64,000 nt of DNA from Bacillus_AB infantis_B (GTDB lineage: Bacteria > Bacillota > Bacilli > Bacillales > Cytobacillaceae). Of this stretch, positions 14,343 to 23,751 are shown one piece after another. The stretch is from the NCBI RefSeq assembly GCF_008180445.1, contig NZ_VTER01000006.1:434001-498000 (forward strand). Reading direction: 5' to 3'. The notes beneath the pieces were generated by a model. The model was not told the origin of the DNA, did not search any database, and saw only the letters and a list, made by a program, of their open reading frames with translations. Made by a program: the position numbers and the translations under genes. How positions within the stretch are numbered: position 1 is the stretch's first letter; every line of letters begins with the position of its first letter.

Positions 14343-15788
14343 TTAGTTCAGTTTTTTCTTCTTTAGTGCCTGCTCTTTCGTTTCCCAGTATTCTATGTTT
14401 TTTAATCCCGGGATGCTGTCAGAATAAAAGACAGGATCTTTTCCTTCCCTGCGCTGAGTTTTGTAGTCCTTCAGTGCAGCAAATGCTATTCTGCCAAGCA
14501 TGGTGATGGCAATCAGGTTGATGATGGCCATGATGCCCATAAACAGGTCGGCAAGTCCCCATACAACTTCAAGATCGACTGCTGCACCGAAAATGACCAT
14601 TCCGATCACTGCCAGGCGGTAAATAAAAAGAGCCGTCTTGCTTTCTTTAATAAATTCTATATTCGTCTCACCGTAATAATAATTGCCTATTACAGAGCTG
14701 AATGCGAACAAAAGAATCGCGATTGCCACAAAATAGCTTGCCCATGAGCCTATATGCGTTGCCAGGGCTGATTGTGTAAGCTCAATCCCAGTCAGGTTCG
14801 TTCCTGCATAATCGCCTGACAAAAGGATGATAAAAGCAGTTGCTGAACAAATCAGGATTGTATCCACGAATACACCAAGAGTCTGGATAAGACCCTGCTT
14901 TGCCGGATGTGTAACAGCGGCTGTAGCTGCAGCATTCGGCGCGCTCCCCATACCCGCTTCATTGGAGAAGAGCCCCCGCTTGATCCCCATCATGACGGCA
15001 GCGCCCATGGCACCCCCGGCTGCTTCCCTGAAGCCGAATGCACTTTCAATGATCAAACCGAACATAGCCGGTATTTCAGTAACATTCATCATCAGGATCA
15101 CAATCGCAAGAATCAGGTAGAGTACAGCCATGACCGGTACAAGCACTTGTGATACATGGGCAATCCGTTTGACCCCTCCAAAGATGATGACAGCCGTAAA
15201 GACTGCCAGCACGATGCCGATCCACAATCTGCTGATCCCAAAAGACTGATTAAATGCAAGCGAGATGGTGTTGGACTGTACAGAGTTGAATACCAGTCCA
15301 AAACAGAAGGTGATGATAACCGCGAACAATATACCCATCCAGCGCTTGTTTAAGCCTCTTTCCATATAGTAGGCCGGACCTCCGCGGAATCCGTCTTTAT
15401 CTTTTACTTTATAAATCTGGGCAAGCGTGCTCTCAACAAAGCTGGAAGCCGCTCCAAGAAAGGCGATGAGCCACATCCAGAATACCGCTCCAGGGCCTCC
15501 CCCAGCAATGGCCGTAGCGACGCCAGCCATATTGCCTGTCCCAATGCGCGAAGCAGCACTGATGCTGAACGCCTGGAATGAAGAAATCCCCCTCTTGCCT
15601 TCAGCAGAAACCATCGACTTATCGCCGAGGATCCTGAACATTTCCTTAAAGTATCTCAGCTGCACAAATTTAGTCTTGAAGCTGAAATACAATCCCAGCA
15701 GAATCAAACCTGCTATTAAGATATAAGTCCATACAAAATCATTTACCAGGCCAACATATTCCTGAAACTCGTTCACAAAAGTCTCCAT
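14343..15788 (-). CDS. alsT: Sodium:alanine/glycine symporter family (AGCS) protein
   Basis: 481-aa integral membrane transporter with about 10-11 hydrophobic helices. Family signature GTGNMAGVATAIAGGGPGAV near residues 83-102 is clear, and GLFSNEAGMGSAPNAAAT is the second hallmark. AGCS proteins import alanine, glycine or glutamine with sodium. In B. subtilis alsT also lies close to parC, as here, which supports the name. AAGGGGG precedes the ATG. Confidence 0.9.
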   Translation of the reverse strand: METFVNEFQEYVGLVNDFVWTYILIAGLILLGLYFSFKTKFVQLRYFKEMFRILGDKSMVSAEGKRGISSFQAFSISAASRIGTGNMAGVATAIAGGGPGAVFWMWLIAFLGAASSFVESTLAQIYKVKDKDGFRGGPAYYMERGLNKRWMGILFAVIITFCFGLVFNSVQSNTISLAFNQSFGISRLWIGIVLAVFTAVIIFGGVKRIAHVSQVLVPVMAVLYLILAIVILMMNVTEIPAMFGLIIESAFGFREAAGGAMGAAVMMGIKRGLFSNEAGMGSAPNAAATAAVTHPAKQGLIQTLGVFVDTILICSATAFIILLSGDYAGTNLTGIELTQSALATHIGSWASYFVAIAILLFAFSSVIGNYYYGETNIEFIKESKTALFIYRLAVIGMVIFGAAVDLEVVWGLADLFMGIMAIINLIAITMLGRIAFAALKDYKTQRREGKDPVFYSDSIPGLKNIEYWETKEQALKKKKLN

Positions 15789-15989
15789 TCGTTTCCCCCT
15801 TGGCTGTTTGTCAGAAAATTGTTATCTTAAAATAGTAACACCCTTAAATCTATCAGAATTTTTGCTGGCGGACAAGATGAAAAAGCTTTCATGTTCTTGC
15901 TGACAGATTAATTTATGTAAACGTAATCTTTATACCCTTATATTAAAATAACAAAACAGGTCTTCTTTCCTGCTTTTTTATTTCAAAGG

Positions 15990-16021
15990 AAAAAGCCCCT
16001 GTCTGTTTAACAGGGGCTTTG
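15990..16021 (-). terminator. Terminator of parC
   Basis: AAAGCCCCTG, nine-base loop, CAGGGGCTTTTT on the minus strand, just after the parC stop. Confidence 0.9.
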
Positions 16022-16027
16022 CATCAA

Positions 16028-18460
16028 TCATCCGTTAGTATCAGCTGCTTCTTGCCACATCTTTTTCGCTTTTCCGCTGTCAGATTCGTCAAGAATGAAA
16101 GATCCGTTCGAATAGCGGTCATTAAAGCGCAGGTCCGAGGCTGACACTTGCTCGATAACGCCTTTATCTGATTCAATAAAAATCTTGTCATGATTTTTTG
16201 CCAGCACCATCCCGACAACTCTGTGCGGGTTTGCTTTAAGTTCCCGCAGCATCACCAGTCCTCGTTTGGCACGGGAAGTTCTTTCAAACTCAGCAAGCTT
16301 CATCTTTTTGATGGCACCGCGCTGGGTTGCAATGACAACAGCTTCCTCTTTGACATTGCTGACAAGCTTTCCGCTTACCACATAATCGCCGTCCTTCAGA
16401 TTGATGCCCTTCACACCCGCGGCACGCGCCCCAACGACGCTGACTTCCTCTTCAGGGAACCAAAGGGCATAACCCATAGAAGTTGCAAGCATGAGATCCT
16501 GCTTGCCGTCAGTAAGGAAAACATCAGTTACGATATCATCATTTTTAAGATTAACGGCCACAAGCGGCTTTGAATATCGCTGTGCTTTATAATTTTTCAG
16601 CTCCGATTTCTTCACCATGCCGTTCTTCGTGATAAACATCAAATAGGCTTCGGCCTCGAAATCTTTAACCGGAATAGCCCCTATGATGGACTCAGTCCGG
16701 TCAATCGGCACCAGATTGGCAACATGCTGCCCGAGATCTTTCCAGCGTATATCTGGAAGTTCATGGACAGGCAGATACATATAGCTCCCTTTGTCCGTAA
16801 AGACAAGAAGGACATCTGTAGTGTTCATATCAAGTTTTGACATAAGCCTGTCAGAATCCTTCATGCCGAAATCCTGTCCGTTTGAAGCGGCAAAGGATCG
16901 CTGGCTTGTCCTTTTGACATAGCCTTCGTTTGTAACGGTAACGATGACATCTTCACTTGCGATCAGCACTTCGAGATTGATTTTAATCTCTTCGATTTCT
17001 GCTTCGATAACAGAACGCCGCGCGTCCGCAAATCTTTTCTTCACATCTTTGAGATCCTTTTTAATCACGCTCAGAAGCTTTTTCTCGCTCTGAAGGATGC
17101 TAAGCAGTTCTGCTACCTTTTGGGCAAGCTCTTCCGCTTCCGCCCGCAGTGCAGTAATGTCTGTATTCGTCAGCCGGTATAGCTGAAGGGATACAATCGC
17201 TTCTGCCTGAGGCTCTGTGAAACCGAACTGGCTGATCAGGTTATCCTTTGCATCGCGTTTATCCTTTGAAGCGCGGATAGCGGCGATGACTTCATCAAGA
17301 ATCGACAGTGCCTTCATAAGGCCTTCCACGATATGCTGGCGGTCCTGCGCCTTCTTCAGCTCATACTGGGACCTCCGTGTTACAACTTCCTTCTGATGTC
17401 CGATATAAGCATCAAGCATTTCCCGCAGCCCGAGCAGCTTTGGATGGCGGTTTGATATCGCGACCATATTGAAGTTGTATGGAATTTGAAGATCCGTGTT
17501 TTTATAAAGATAGTTTAAGACACCTGCAGCGTCTGCATCCTTCTTAAGCTCAATGACGATCCTCAAGCCTGTCCGGTCGGTTTCATCCCTGACTTCGCTG
17601 ATTCCTTCCACTTTCCTGTCCATTTTAAGCTCATCAATCTTCTTGACCAGATTCGCTTTGTTAACTTCGAACGGAATTTCTGTGATGACGATCTGCTGCC
17701 TGCCGCCGCGGATGTCTTCTACCTCAGACTTGCCGCGGATGATGATCTTGCCTTTCCCTGTCTCATAGGCCTTCTTGATGCCTTCTGCACCCTGGATGGT
17801 TCCCCCGGTCGGGAAATCCGGCCCTTTGATAACCTCCATAAGCTCATCTACTGTACAATCCGGTTTGTCCATGCGCATAATGACGCCGTCTATGATCTCC
17901 CCAAGATGATGCGGGGGGATTTCCGTTGCATAACCTGCTGAAATCCCGGTCGATCCATTGACCAGCAGGTTCGGGAACATGGCTGGAAGTACAGTCGGTT
18001 CACTCGAAGTATCATCAAAGTTCGGGATAAAGTCGACTGTATGCTTTTCAATATCCCGCAGAAGCTCTGATGAAATTGCCGACAGCCTTGCTTCTGTATA
18101 ACGCATGGCTGCTGGAGGATCTCCGTCGATGCTTCCGTTATTCCCATGCATTTCAACAAGGAAATTTCTTACCTTCCAGTCCTGGCTCATCCGCACCATA
18201 GCATCATATACGGAAGAATCTCCATGCGGATGGTAATTGCCGATAACATTCCCTACCGTTTTGGCAGATTTCCGGAACCCTTTTTCATTTGTGTTGCCTT
18301 CTACGTGCATCGCATACAGAATGCGCCGCTGTACAGGCTTCAGCCCGTCCCTGACATCCGGGAGGGCCCTGTCCTGGATAATATATTTACTATAACGCCC
18401 AAATCGGTCGCCGAGAACATCCTCGAGGGGAAGATCCCTGAATTTTTCAGAAGAACTCAT
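16028..18460 (-). CDS. parC: DNA topoisomerase IV subunit A
   Basis: 810-aa breakage-reunion subunit of topoisomerase IV, which separates daughter chromosomes. The catalytic tyrosine is in MRYTEARLS (about residue 120). The quinolone region HPHGDSSVYDAMV has the wild-type Ser. The C-terminal part shows repeated beta-pinwheel blades (VTNEGYVKR, FTDKGSYMY, ITKNGMVKK, ATQRGAIKK). The start ATG overlaps the parE stop by four bases (ATGA), so the two are translationally coupled. Confidence 0.98.
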   Translation of the reverse strand: MSSSEKFRDLPLEDVLGDRFGRYSKYIIQDRALPDVRDGLKPVQRRILYAMHVEGNTNEKGFRKSAKTVGNVIGNYHPHGDSSVYDAMVRMSQDWKVRNFLVEMHGNNGSIDGDPPAAMRYTEARLSAISSELLRDIEKHTVDFIPNFDDTSSEPTVLPAMFPNLLVNGSTGISAGYATEIPPHHLGEIIDGVIMRMDKPDCTVDELMEVIKGPDFPTGGTIQGAEGIKKAYETGKGKIIIRGKSEVEDIRGGRQQIVITEIPFEVNKANLVKKIDELKMDRKVEGISEVRDETDRTGLRIVIELKKDADAAGVLNYLYKNTDLQIPYNFNMVAISNRHPKLLGLREMLDAYIGHQKEVVTRRSQYELKKAQDRQHIVEGLMKALSILDEVIAAIRASKDKRDAKDNLISQFGFTEPQAEAIVSLQLYRLTNTDITALRAEAEELAQKVAELLSILQSEKKLLSVIKKDLKDVKKRFADARRSVIEAEIEEIKINLEVLIASEDVIVTVTNEGYVKRTSQRSFAASNGQDFGMKDSDRLMSKLDMNTTDVLLVFTDKGSYMYLPVHELPDIRWKDLGQHVANLVPIDRTESIIGAIPVKDFEAEAYLMFITKNGMVKKSELKNYKAQRYSKPLVAVNLKNDDIVTDVFLTDGKQDLMLATSMGYALWFPEEEVSVVGARAAGVKGINLKDGDYVVSGKLVSNVKEEAVVIATQRGAIKKMKLAEFERTSRAKRGLVMLRELKANPHRVVGMVLAKNHDKIFIESDKGVIEQVSASDLRFNDRYSNGSFILDESDSGKAKKMWQEAADTNG

Positions 18461-20436
18461 AGATCAGAAGCCTCCTCTGCAACCGAGATATTTTCATTTT
18501 CAAGAATGCTGCCGTCTTCTTCAAGGCCAAAGGCAACATTGGTTTCAATCCATTTTCTTCTCGGCTCGACCTTATCTCCCATCAAGGTCGTAACCCTTCT
18601 CTCCGCTCTTGCTGCGTCATCGATCCTGACCCTGATCAGCGTCCTTGATTCCGGATCCATGGTTGTTTCCCACAGCTGATCGGCATTCATTTCGCCGAGA
18701 CCTTTGTAGCGCTGGATCATATAGCCTTTGCCGATCTTTTTCATGGCACCCTGCAGCTCATCATCGCTCCAGGCGTACTCGATCTTTTCCTTTTTCCCGA
18801 TCCCTTTGCTCACTTTATACAGAGGAGGCAGGGCAATGAATACCTTGCCGGCTTCAATGAGAGGCTTCATATACCGATAAAAGAATGTTAGGAGCAGCAC
18901 TTGAATATGCGCCCCGTCTGTATCGGCATCAGTCATGATCACAACTTTCTCATAGTTGACATCTTCAACATTGAAGTCCGCTCCCACCCCTGCGCCGATG
19001 GCATGGATGATCGTGTTGATTTCCTCATTCTTAAAAATGTCCTGAAGCTTTGCTTTTTCGGTATTGATGACTTTACCCCTGAGCGGCAGCACTGCCTGGA
19101 AGCGCCTGTCGCGTCCCTGTTTGGCAGAGCCTCCCGCTGAGTCTCCCTCTACCAGATACAATTCATTCCTCTGGGGATTGCGGGACTGTGCAGGCGTCAG
19201 CTTTCCGGAAAGGACCGCTTCTGAACGCTTCCTTTTCTTGCCGCCGCGCGCTTCCTCCCTTGCCTTCCGCGCTGCTTCTCTTGCCTGATAGGCTTTAATG
19301 GCTTTTTTAATGAGCAGAGAGCTGATATTCGGGTTTTCTTCAAGAAAATAGGACAGATGCTCACTCACGACAGCATCAACAGCTGAACGTGCTTCACTGG
19401 TGCCCAGCTTCCCTTTTGTCTGTCCTTCAAACTGAAGGAGCTCTTCCGGCACCCTTACGGAAATGATCGCAGAAAAGCCTTCCCTTATATCAGAGCCGTC
19501 CAGATTTTTATCTTTTTCCTTCAGCAGTCCGACCTTGCGTGCGTATTCATTGAATACCCTGGTCATGGCTGTTTTGCTTCCGGCTTCGTGTGTTCCGCCG
19601 TCTTTTGTACGTACATTATTGACAAAGGAAAGGACGTTTTCGGAATATCCGTCATTAAATTGGAAAGCAAAATCGACTTCGATCTGATTATGCTCTCCTT
19701 CAAAGCTGACAACAGGATGCAGAACGTCTTTTTCCTCATTCAGGTACGCAACAAAAGCTTCAATGCCTGTTTCAAAATGGAACAGGTCACGGGCATCGTG
19801 CCTTTCATCAATCAGTTCAATTTTCATGCCTTTCATCAGGAATGCGGACTCCCGGAGGCGTTCGCAAAGCGTCTCGTAGTTATAGACAGTCGTTGAAAAA
19901 ATCGCTGGATCAGGCTTAAAGTGAATCACTGTTCCAGACTGATTGGTCTTACCAACCTTCTCGAGCGTAGTCGCGGGCTTGCCGCCATTTTCGAACCGCT
20001 GCTCATATACGAACCCATTCCTGCGGATTTTGACGACGAGCCATTCTGAGAGCGCGTTCACGACTGAGGCGCCGACGCCGTGGAGCCCGCCGCTCGTCTT
20101 ATATCCTCCCTGGCCGAACTTGCCTCCTGCATGGAGCACAGTCAAAATGATTTCAGGTGTAGGTTTGCCGAGCTTATGCATACCTGTTGGCATGCCCCGG
20201 CCTTTATCCTGCACGCTGATGGAGTTATCTTTATGTATTTTGACGATAATGTGGTCTCCATAGCCTGCAAGTGCTTCATCCACTGAGTTATCTACTATTT
20301 CATATACGAGATGGTGCAACCCTCTCGCATCGGTGCTTCCAATGTACATCCCAGGGCGTTTTCTAACTGCTTCCAGCCCTTCTAGTACCTGTATGGCATC
20401 ATCATTGTAATCAAATGCCTGCTGATTTGTTGCCAC
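18457..20436 (-). CDS. parE: DNA topoisomerase IV subunit B
   Basis: About 659-aa ATPase subunit of topoisomerase IV. The N-terminal GHKL ATPase has EIVDNSVDEALAG, DKGRGMPTG and GGLHGVGASVVNALSEW. The TOPRIM domain has VEGDSAGGSAKQGRD, PLRGKVINTEKA and DADTDGAHI. The GTG at 20436 was chosen because AAAGGGG lies 7 bases upstream and the product begins (M)ATNQQAFDYND, like B. subtilis ParE. The longer frame starts with unsupported codons. A LexA box lies 126 bases upstream; parEC belongs to the SOS regulon in B. subtilis. Confidence 0.97.
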   Translation of the reverse strand: MATNQQAFDYNDDAIQVLEGLEAVRKRPGMYIGSTDARGLHHLVYEIVDNSVDEALAGYGDHIIVKIHKDNSISVQDKGRGMPTGMHKLGKPTPEIILTVLHAGGKFGQGGYKTSGGLHGVGASVVNALSEWLVVKIRRNGFVYEQRFENGGKPATTLEKVGKTNQSGTVIHFKPDPAIFSTTVYNYETLCERLRESAFLMKGMKIELIDERHDARDLFHFETGIEAFVAYLNEEKDVLHPVVSFEGEHNQIEVDFAFQFNDGYSENVLSFVNNVRTKDGGTHEAGSKTAMTRVFNEYARKVGLLKEKDKNLDGSDIREGFSAIISVRVPEELLQFEGQTKGKLGTSEARSAVDAVVSEHLSYFLEENPNISSLLIKKAIKAYQAREAARKAREEARGGKKRKRSEAVLSGKLTPAQSRNPQRNELYLVEGDSAGGSAKQGRDRRFQAVLPLRGKVINTEKAKLQDIFKNEEINTIIHAIGAGVGADFNVEDVNYEKVVIMTDADTDGAHIQVLLLTFFYRYMKPLIEAGKVFIALPPLYKVSKGIGKKEKIEYAWSDDELQGAMKKIGKGYMIQRYKGLGEMNADQLWETTMDPESRTLIRVRIDDAARAERRVTTLMGDKVEPRRKWIETNVAFGLEEDGSILENENISVAEEASDL

Positions 20437-20560
20437 AAACATACCCCTTTCATTGCTGCACACAACCGTCTTGCCTTTGTATCTATGTTGTCGAACATCA
20501 CTATAAGTATTCGCCTTTTCACATGATAATCCTTGTCCCCGGCACAGAAATACCGGTATA

Positions 20561-20574
20561 GGAACAAGTGTTCT
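20561..20574. promoter_or_regulatory. LexA box upstream of parE-parC
   Basis: GGAACAAGTGTTCT matches GAAC-N4-GTTC, the Firmicute LexA site, in the parE upstream region. Confidence 0.7.
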
Positions 20575-20735
20575 ATGTTTAAGTTTACCATATTTTCAAA
20601 AGACGTCTATGCTTAATTGTATCTATTTATTTGGTTTTGGCAAATGAGTTCTGGATTTTTTTAGATTAAGAATTGATGACACAGATGCTGCCAAAGAGCA
20701 GACGAATCCTTTCGAGCCTACTTTCCCCGCAAATG

Positions 20736-20771
20736 AAAGCACACTAATAGCAGATGTATTAGTGTGCTTTA
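20736..20771 (-). terminator. Terminator of yneT
   Basis: Perfect stem AAAGCACACTAATA / TATTAGTGTGCTTT with a seven-base loop, 15 bases after the yneT stop on the minus strand. The T tail is short. Confidence 0.75.
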
Positions 20772-20785
20772 GGTTCCAATTTTCG

Positions 20786-21211
20786 TCATTTTGTCATAGC
20801 ATGCTCTACTTTGATACAGCGATCCATAATGACTGTGTAGCCTTTGTCCTTCAAAAAGTCATAGGCTTCCTGATTAGCAACACCCAGCTGGGCCCAAAAA
20901 ACATCCGCATCTATTTCTTCAAATTCCCTTGCAAGATCAGGGAGATATTCTGAACGCCTGAAAATATTTACGATATCAATATGCCCCTCTATTTCCTTCA
21001 GTGAACCGACAGCCTTTTCACCAAGGATTTCTTCTTCGCCCGGATTGACCGGAATGATGATATATCCTGCATCCTGCATTGCTTTCGACACCATATAAGA
21101 AGTCCTGTCCGGATTCCCGCTCAGGCCGACAACAGCCACCTTCTTCGCTTTTTTAAGTATTTTGCCGATTTCTTCCCGGCTTGGATTTTCAATTGCCATT
21201 CTTTTCACCAC
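20786..21211 (-). CDS. yneT: CoA-binding domain protein YneT
   Basis: 141-aa single Rossmann-like CoA-binding domain. VVGLSGNPDRTSYMVSKAM near the N-terminus is the nucleotide loop; VNPGEEEILG and FWAQLGVAN follow as in succinyl-CoA synthetase alpha-type domains. In B. subtilis yneT sits directly upstream of parE, the same order as here. Its biochemical role is not known. The ATG at 21199 (MAIENPSREEIG) is an alternative start; AAGGAG lies upstream of the longer one. Confidence 0.85.
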   Translation of the reverse strand: MVKRMAIENPSREEIGKILKKAKKVAVVGLSGNPDRTSYMVSKAMQDAGYIIIPVNPGEEEILGEKAVGSLKEIEGHIDIVNIFRRSEYLPDLAREFEEIDADVFWAQLGVANQEAYDFLKDKGYTVIMDRCIKVEHAMTK

Positions 21212-21378
21212 TCCTTATTATTTCATATTCCTTTTATGTTCGCCAGTATTCCTATAACCTGAAGGGATGAGTCTGAAACCTGTCAGGTCTTTACGGCGTA
21301 AAAATGCATGATATGCATCCGGATTTGTTGCTTTTTATAAATATGTGTCGGGCAAGGGTTCCTTCAAAATGAGCTGAA

Positions 21379-22242
21379 TCAACACTGCCTTTTATAAAAC
21401 AGAAGGGTGTTTGTTTCTTTAAAACCCATTTTCTTATAGAGTGAAATTGCGTTTTCGTTGCTGCTGTCGACGCACAATTTAATCCTTTCAATCCCGCTTT
21501 CCCTCAGCTTCTTTGCAGCCATAAGGATAAGCCTTGCTCCCGTGCCTTTTCTTCTCTCAACAAGGGAAACGCCCATAAATTCAATGCTTGCAGCCTTTTC
21601 TTCTGAGTCCAGTTCCGCGTATAGATAGCCTGACAATCCGCTGTTCTTAGTCAGGGCAAATATAAGATGTTCGTCATCGATTTTTTCGAGCACCTCGCTG
21701 CCGGAATAATAGGTGGCTGGAAACAGTGAATCATGAAGAAGGGTAAAATCGGCAAAGAACTCCTTCCGCAAAAAAGATACCGGTTCTCCGCCCTCTGCAT
21801 CTTCGGGAGTAAGCTCCATGAACATCTGAGATGAAGCAAGCTTGAAGCCCTTCTTCTCAGCAAACAATCTGCACTGTTCATTTTTCCGGCCAATAAAGAG
21901 ATGCCACTGGTTCAGCCTGTTCCCAAAATATTCTTCCGCTAATGACAGCAGATATGCAGCAGAATCTTCCCAGCTGGGAGCCTCTGCAAATGGCCCCCAT
22001 AATTCTCCGACACCTCTTTCCAAATCGGCATCCACCCCGAGGAAACCGGTGATTTTTGAGGAACCATCTCTATCTATAAAGCAGGCGGAATCTTCATCTT
22101 TAGAAAGGTATGACAGATCTTCTGCAATTTCCTGCGCCTCTGTACCCAGATAGCCAATAAAGGAATCCGGCCGGCTGTTTTTTGCCGCAGCGTAGTCCGC
22201 AAGCTCAAGTATGTGTTCTTTCGTTAGCATCGTTTTCAGCAT
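21379..22242 (-). CDS. GNAT family N-acetyltransferase
   Basis: 287 aa, about twice the length of one GNAT domain, so it may hold a degenerate N-terminal GNAT domain plus an active C-terminal one. The acetyl-CoA motif VERRKGTGARLILMAAKKL is near residues 228-246, followed by the typical NENAISLYKKMGF. The substrate is unknown. AAGGA precedes the ATG by 9 bases. A stand-alone gene upstream of yneT on the same strand. Confidence 0.8.
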   Translation of the reverse strand: MLKTMLTKEHILELADYAAAKNSRPDSFIGYLGTEAQEIAEDLSYLSKDEDSACFIDRDGSSKITGFLGVDADLERGVGELWGPFAEAPSWEDSAAYLLSLAEEYFGNRLNQWHLFIGRKNEQCRLFAEKKGFKLASSQMFMELTPEDAEGGEPVSFLRKEFFADFTLLHDSLFPATYYSGSEVLEKIDDEHLIFALTKNSGLSGYLYAELDSEEKAASIEFMGVSLVERRKGTGARLILMAAKKLRESGIERIKLCVDSSNENAISLYKKMGFKETNTLLFYKRQC

Positions 22243-22309
22243 CGTATCAAATCCTTATGTATATTTGCTATAATTTTAACATTATTCAAAAAATAAAGTC
22301 CATGATAGA

Positions 22310-22344
22310 TGAAAAAAATGGCAGGTGCCCTATGAGCACCTGCC
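22310..22344 (-). terminator. Terminator of the NCS2 permease gene
   Basis: GGCAGGTGC/GCACCTGCC stem followed by ATTTTTTTC on the minus strand. Confidence 0.9.
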
Positions 22345-22350
22345 AACGGG

Positions 22351-23655
22351 CTATCCGCGGCTTTCCTCAGACTGCCTGCTGTAAACCCTTTTTGTAATCT
22401 GATCGGCTGCTATGGCTGTAACAGAACCGAATATCAATCCATTATTCAAAAATGAAGTAATAAGCGGGGAAACCCCTTTAAAAGCCTCAGGCGGCACAAA
22501 CATAGCACCCACACCTGCAAGGAGGGCAATACCCGCCACAAGGCGGATCCTGCCGGTTTCCGTTTCTTTGTCCAGCTCTCCGAATGCAATGCCTGCCATA
22601 TTGGCAAAAACCACAAAAGTGACTGAATAGCCTACAGGAGCCGGGAGCGATGCAAAGAAGGACATCAGGGCAGGGAAAAAGCTTGCTGCCGTGATGATTG
22701 CCGCCCCAATCATGAATGGGAGGAGCTTAGTAATTTTTGTTGTAGCAATGAACCCGGCTGAGCCAGAGATCGGCACAGGTCCGATTGCCGAGAAAACACC
22801 GCCTAGAAGCTGGTTGACCCCTGACACAAAGCCTGATGCCTTGAACCGTGGTGAAGGGGTTATTGCTCCTTCTTTCTTCAGCACCTCATCTGTGACTCGG
22901 ATGCTTGCAATCATATTGGTAAGCAAAAGAAGTGTCACAAAGACGGCAGTCACGGTCATTCCCGCATCAAACTTCGGAGGGCCGAAGGCGAACAGTTCCG
23001 GCATGGAGACCACACTGCCTTCCGATAAAGATACCTCCTTTGACAGTCCGAATAGAGAAAACAGCAGCCAGCCGCCCACAAGGCTGATCAGAATGGAATA
23101 TTGGCTGACTACCTTGATCCTGTGTTTGGACAAGTAAAACGCAGCGATGACGAGCGCCAGACAGAAAAAGAATACAGGCAGGTCGACGCCTGCCTTGCGA
23201 TACCCGATTCCGAGCATGCCATTAAAAAAGGACCCGCTGAGCTGCAGGATCAGCAGCAGCAGATAGACTCCTGATACAACCGGTGTAAACAGCAGCGCAA
23301 GCCGGTCGATGAGTTTAAAGATGCTAAGGAGGATGAAGACAGCGCCTGAGACAAGCATCGCTCCTTCCAATGCCTGGAGGGTTTCACCTGCTGAAGAAAA
23401 CAATGAGGCGCTTAGCCCTGCGTATATGGCAAACACTCCCCACCAGAGCCCTGCTGGCCCTTCATTTATAGGCAGCCTGTGCCCGAAGAACCCCTGAAGG
23501 AGGCTTGATATCCCAAGTACAAAAATAGTGCGCTGGACGAGGCCCGCTGCCTCGGCTGGATTCAATCCGAATAGATCGGCAATCGCTATGGGTGCGACGA
23601 TCGTCCCGGCAACCATGAATAGCATCCACTGCAGCGCTGAAAAACCAACTTTCAT
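22351..23655 (-). CDS. NCS2 family purine/pyrimidine permease
   Basis: 434-aa membrane protein with about 12-14 helices. NINEGPAG-like segment (LPINEGPAGLWWG) near residue 62 and the later GPVPISGSAGFIATTK are in the places of the substrate-helix motifs of uracil/xanthine permeases. It resembles the YwdJ-type branch. The exact base transported is unclear, and no purine riboswitch is found upstream. Co-location with purine deaminases 11 kb away is only suggestive. Confidence 0.8.
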   Translation of the reverse strand: MKVGFSALQWMLFMVAGTIVAPIAIADLFGLNPAEAAGLVQRTIFVLGISSLLQGFFGHRLPINEGPAGLWWGVFAIYAGLSASLFSSAGETLQALEGAMLVSGAVFILLSIFKLIDRLALLFTPVVSGVYLLLLILQLSGSFFNGMLGIGYRKAGVDLPVFFFCLALVIAAFYLSKHRIKVVSQYSILISLVGGWLLFSLFGLSKEVSLSEGSVVSMPELFAFGPPKFDAGMTVTAVFVTLLLLTNMIASIRVTDEVLKKEGAITPSPRFKASGFVSGVNQLLGGVFSAIGPVPISGSAGFIATTKITKLLPFMIGAAIITAASFFPALMSFFASLPAPVGYSVTFVVFANMAGIAFGELDKETETGRIRLVAGIALLAGVGAMFVPPEAFKGVSPLITSFLNNGLIFGSVTAIAADQITKRVYSRQSEESRG

Positions 23656-23681
23656 GAAAAAGACTCCAATCGTTAGTAAAA

Positions 23682-23714
23682 TTAAAAAGAAAATGGCCCT
23701 TATCCGGCCATTTC
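23682..23714 (-). terminator. Terminator of the GH18 gene
   Basis: GAAATGGCC/GGCCATTTTC stem then TTTTTAAT on the minus strand. Confidence 0.85.
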
Positions 23715-23751
23715 CTATTATAAAGTATATAATGCTGTTTTTGGAGACTTC

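Noticed and set aside
23656..23751. Purine riboswitch before the NCS2 permease
   Set aside because: The gap is only 96 bases, is mostly occupied by the upstream terminator, and lacks the conserved core.
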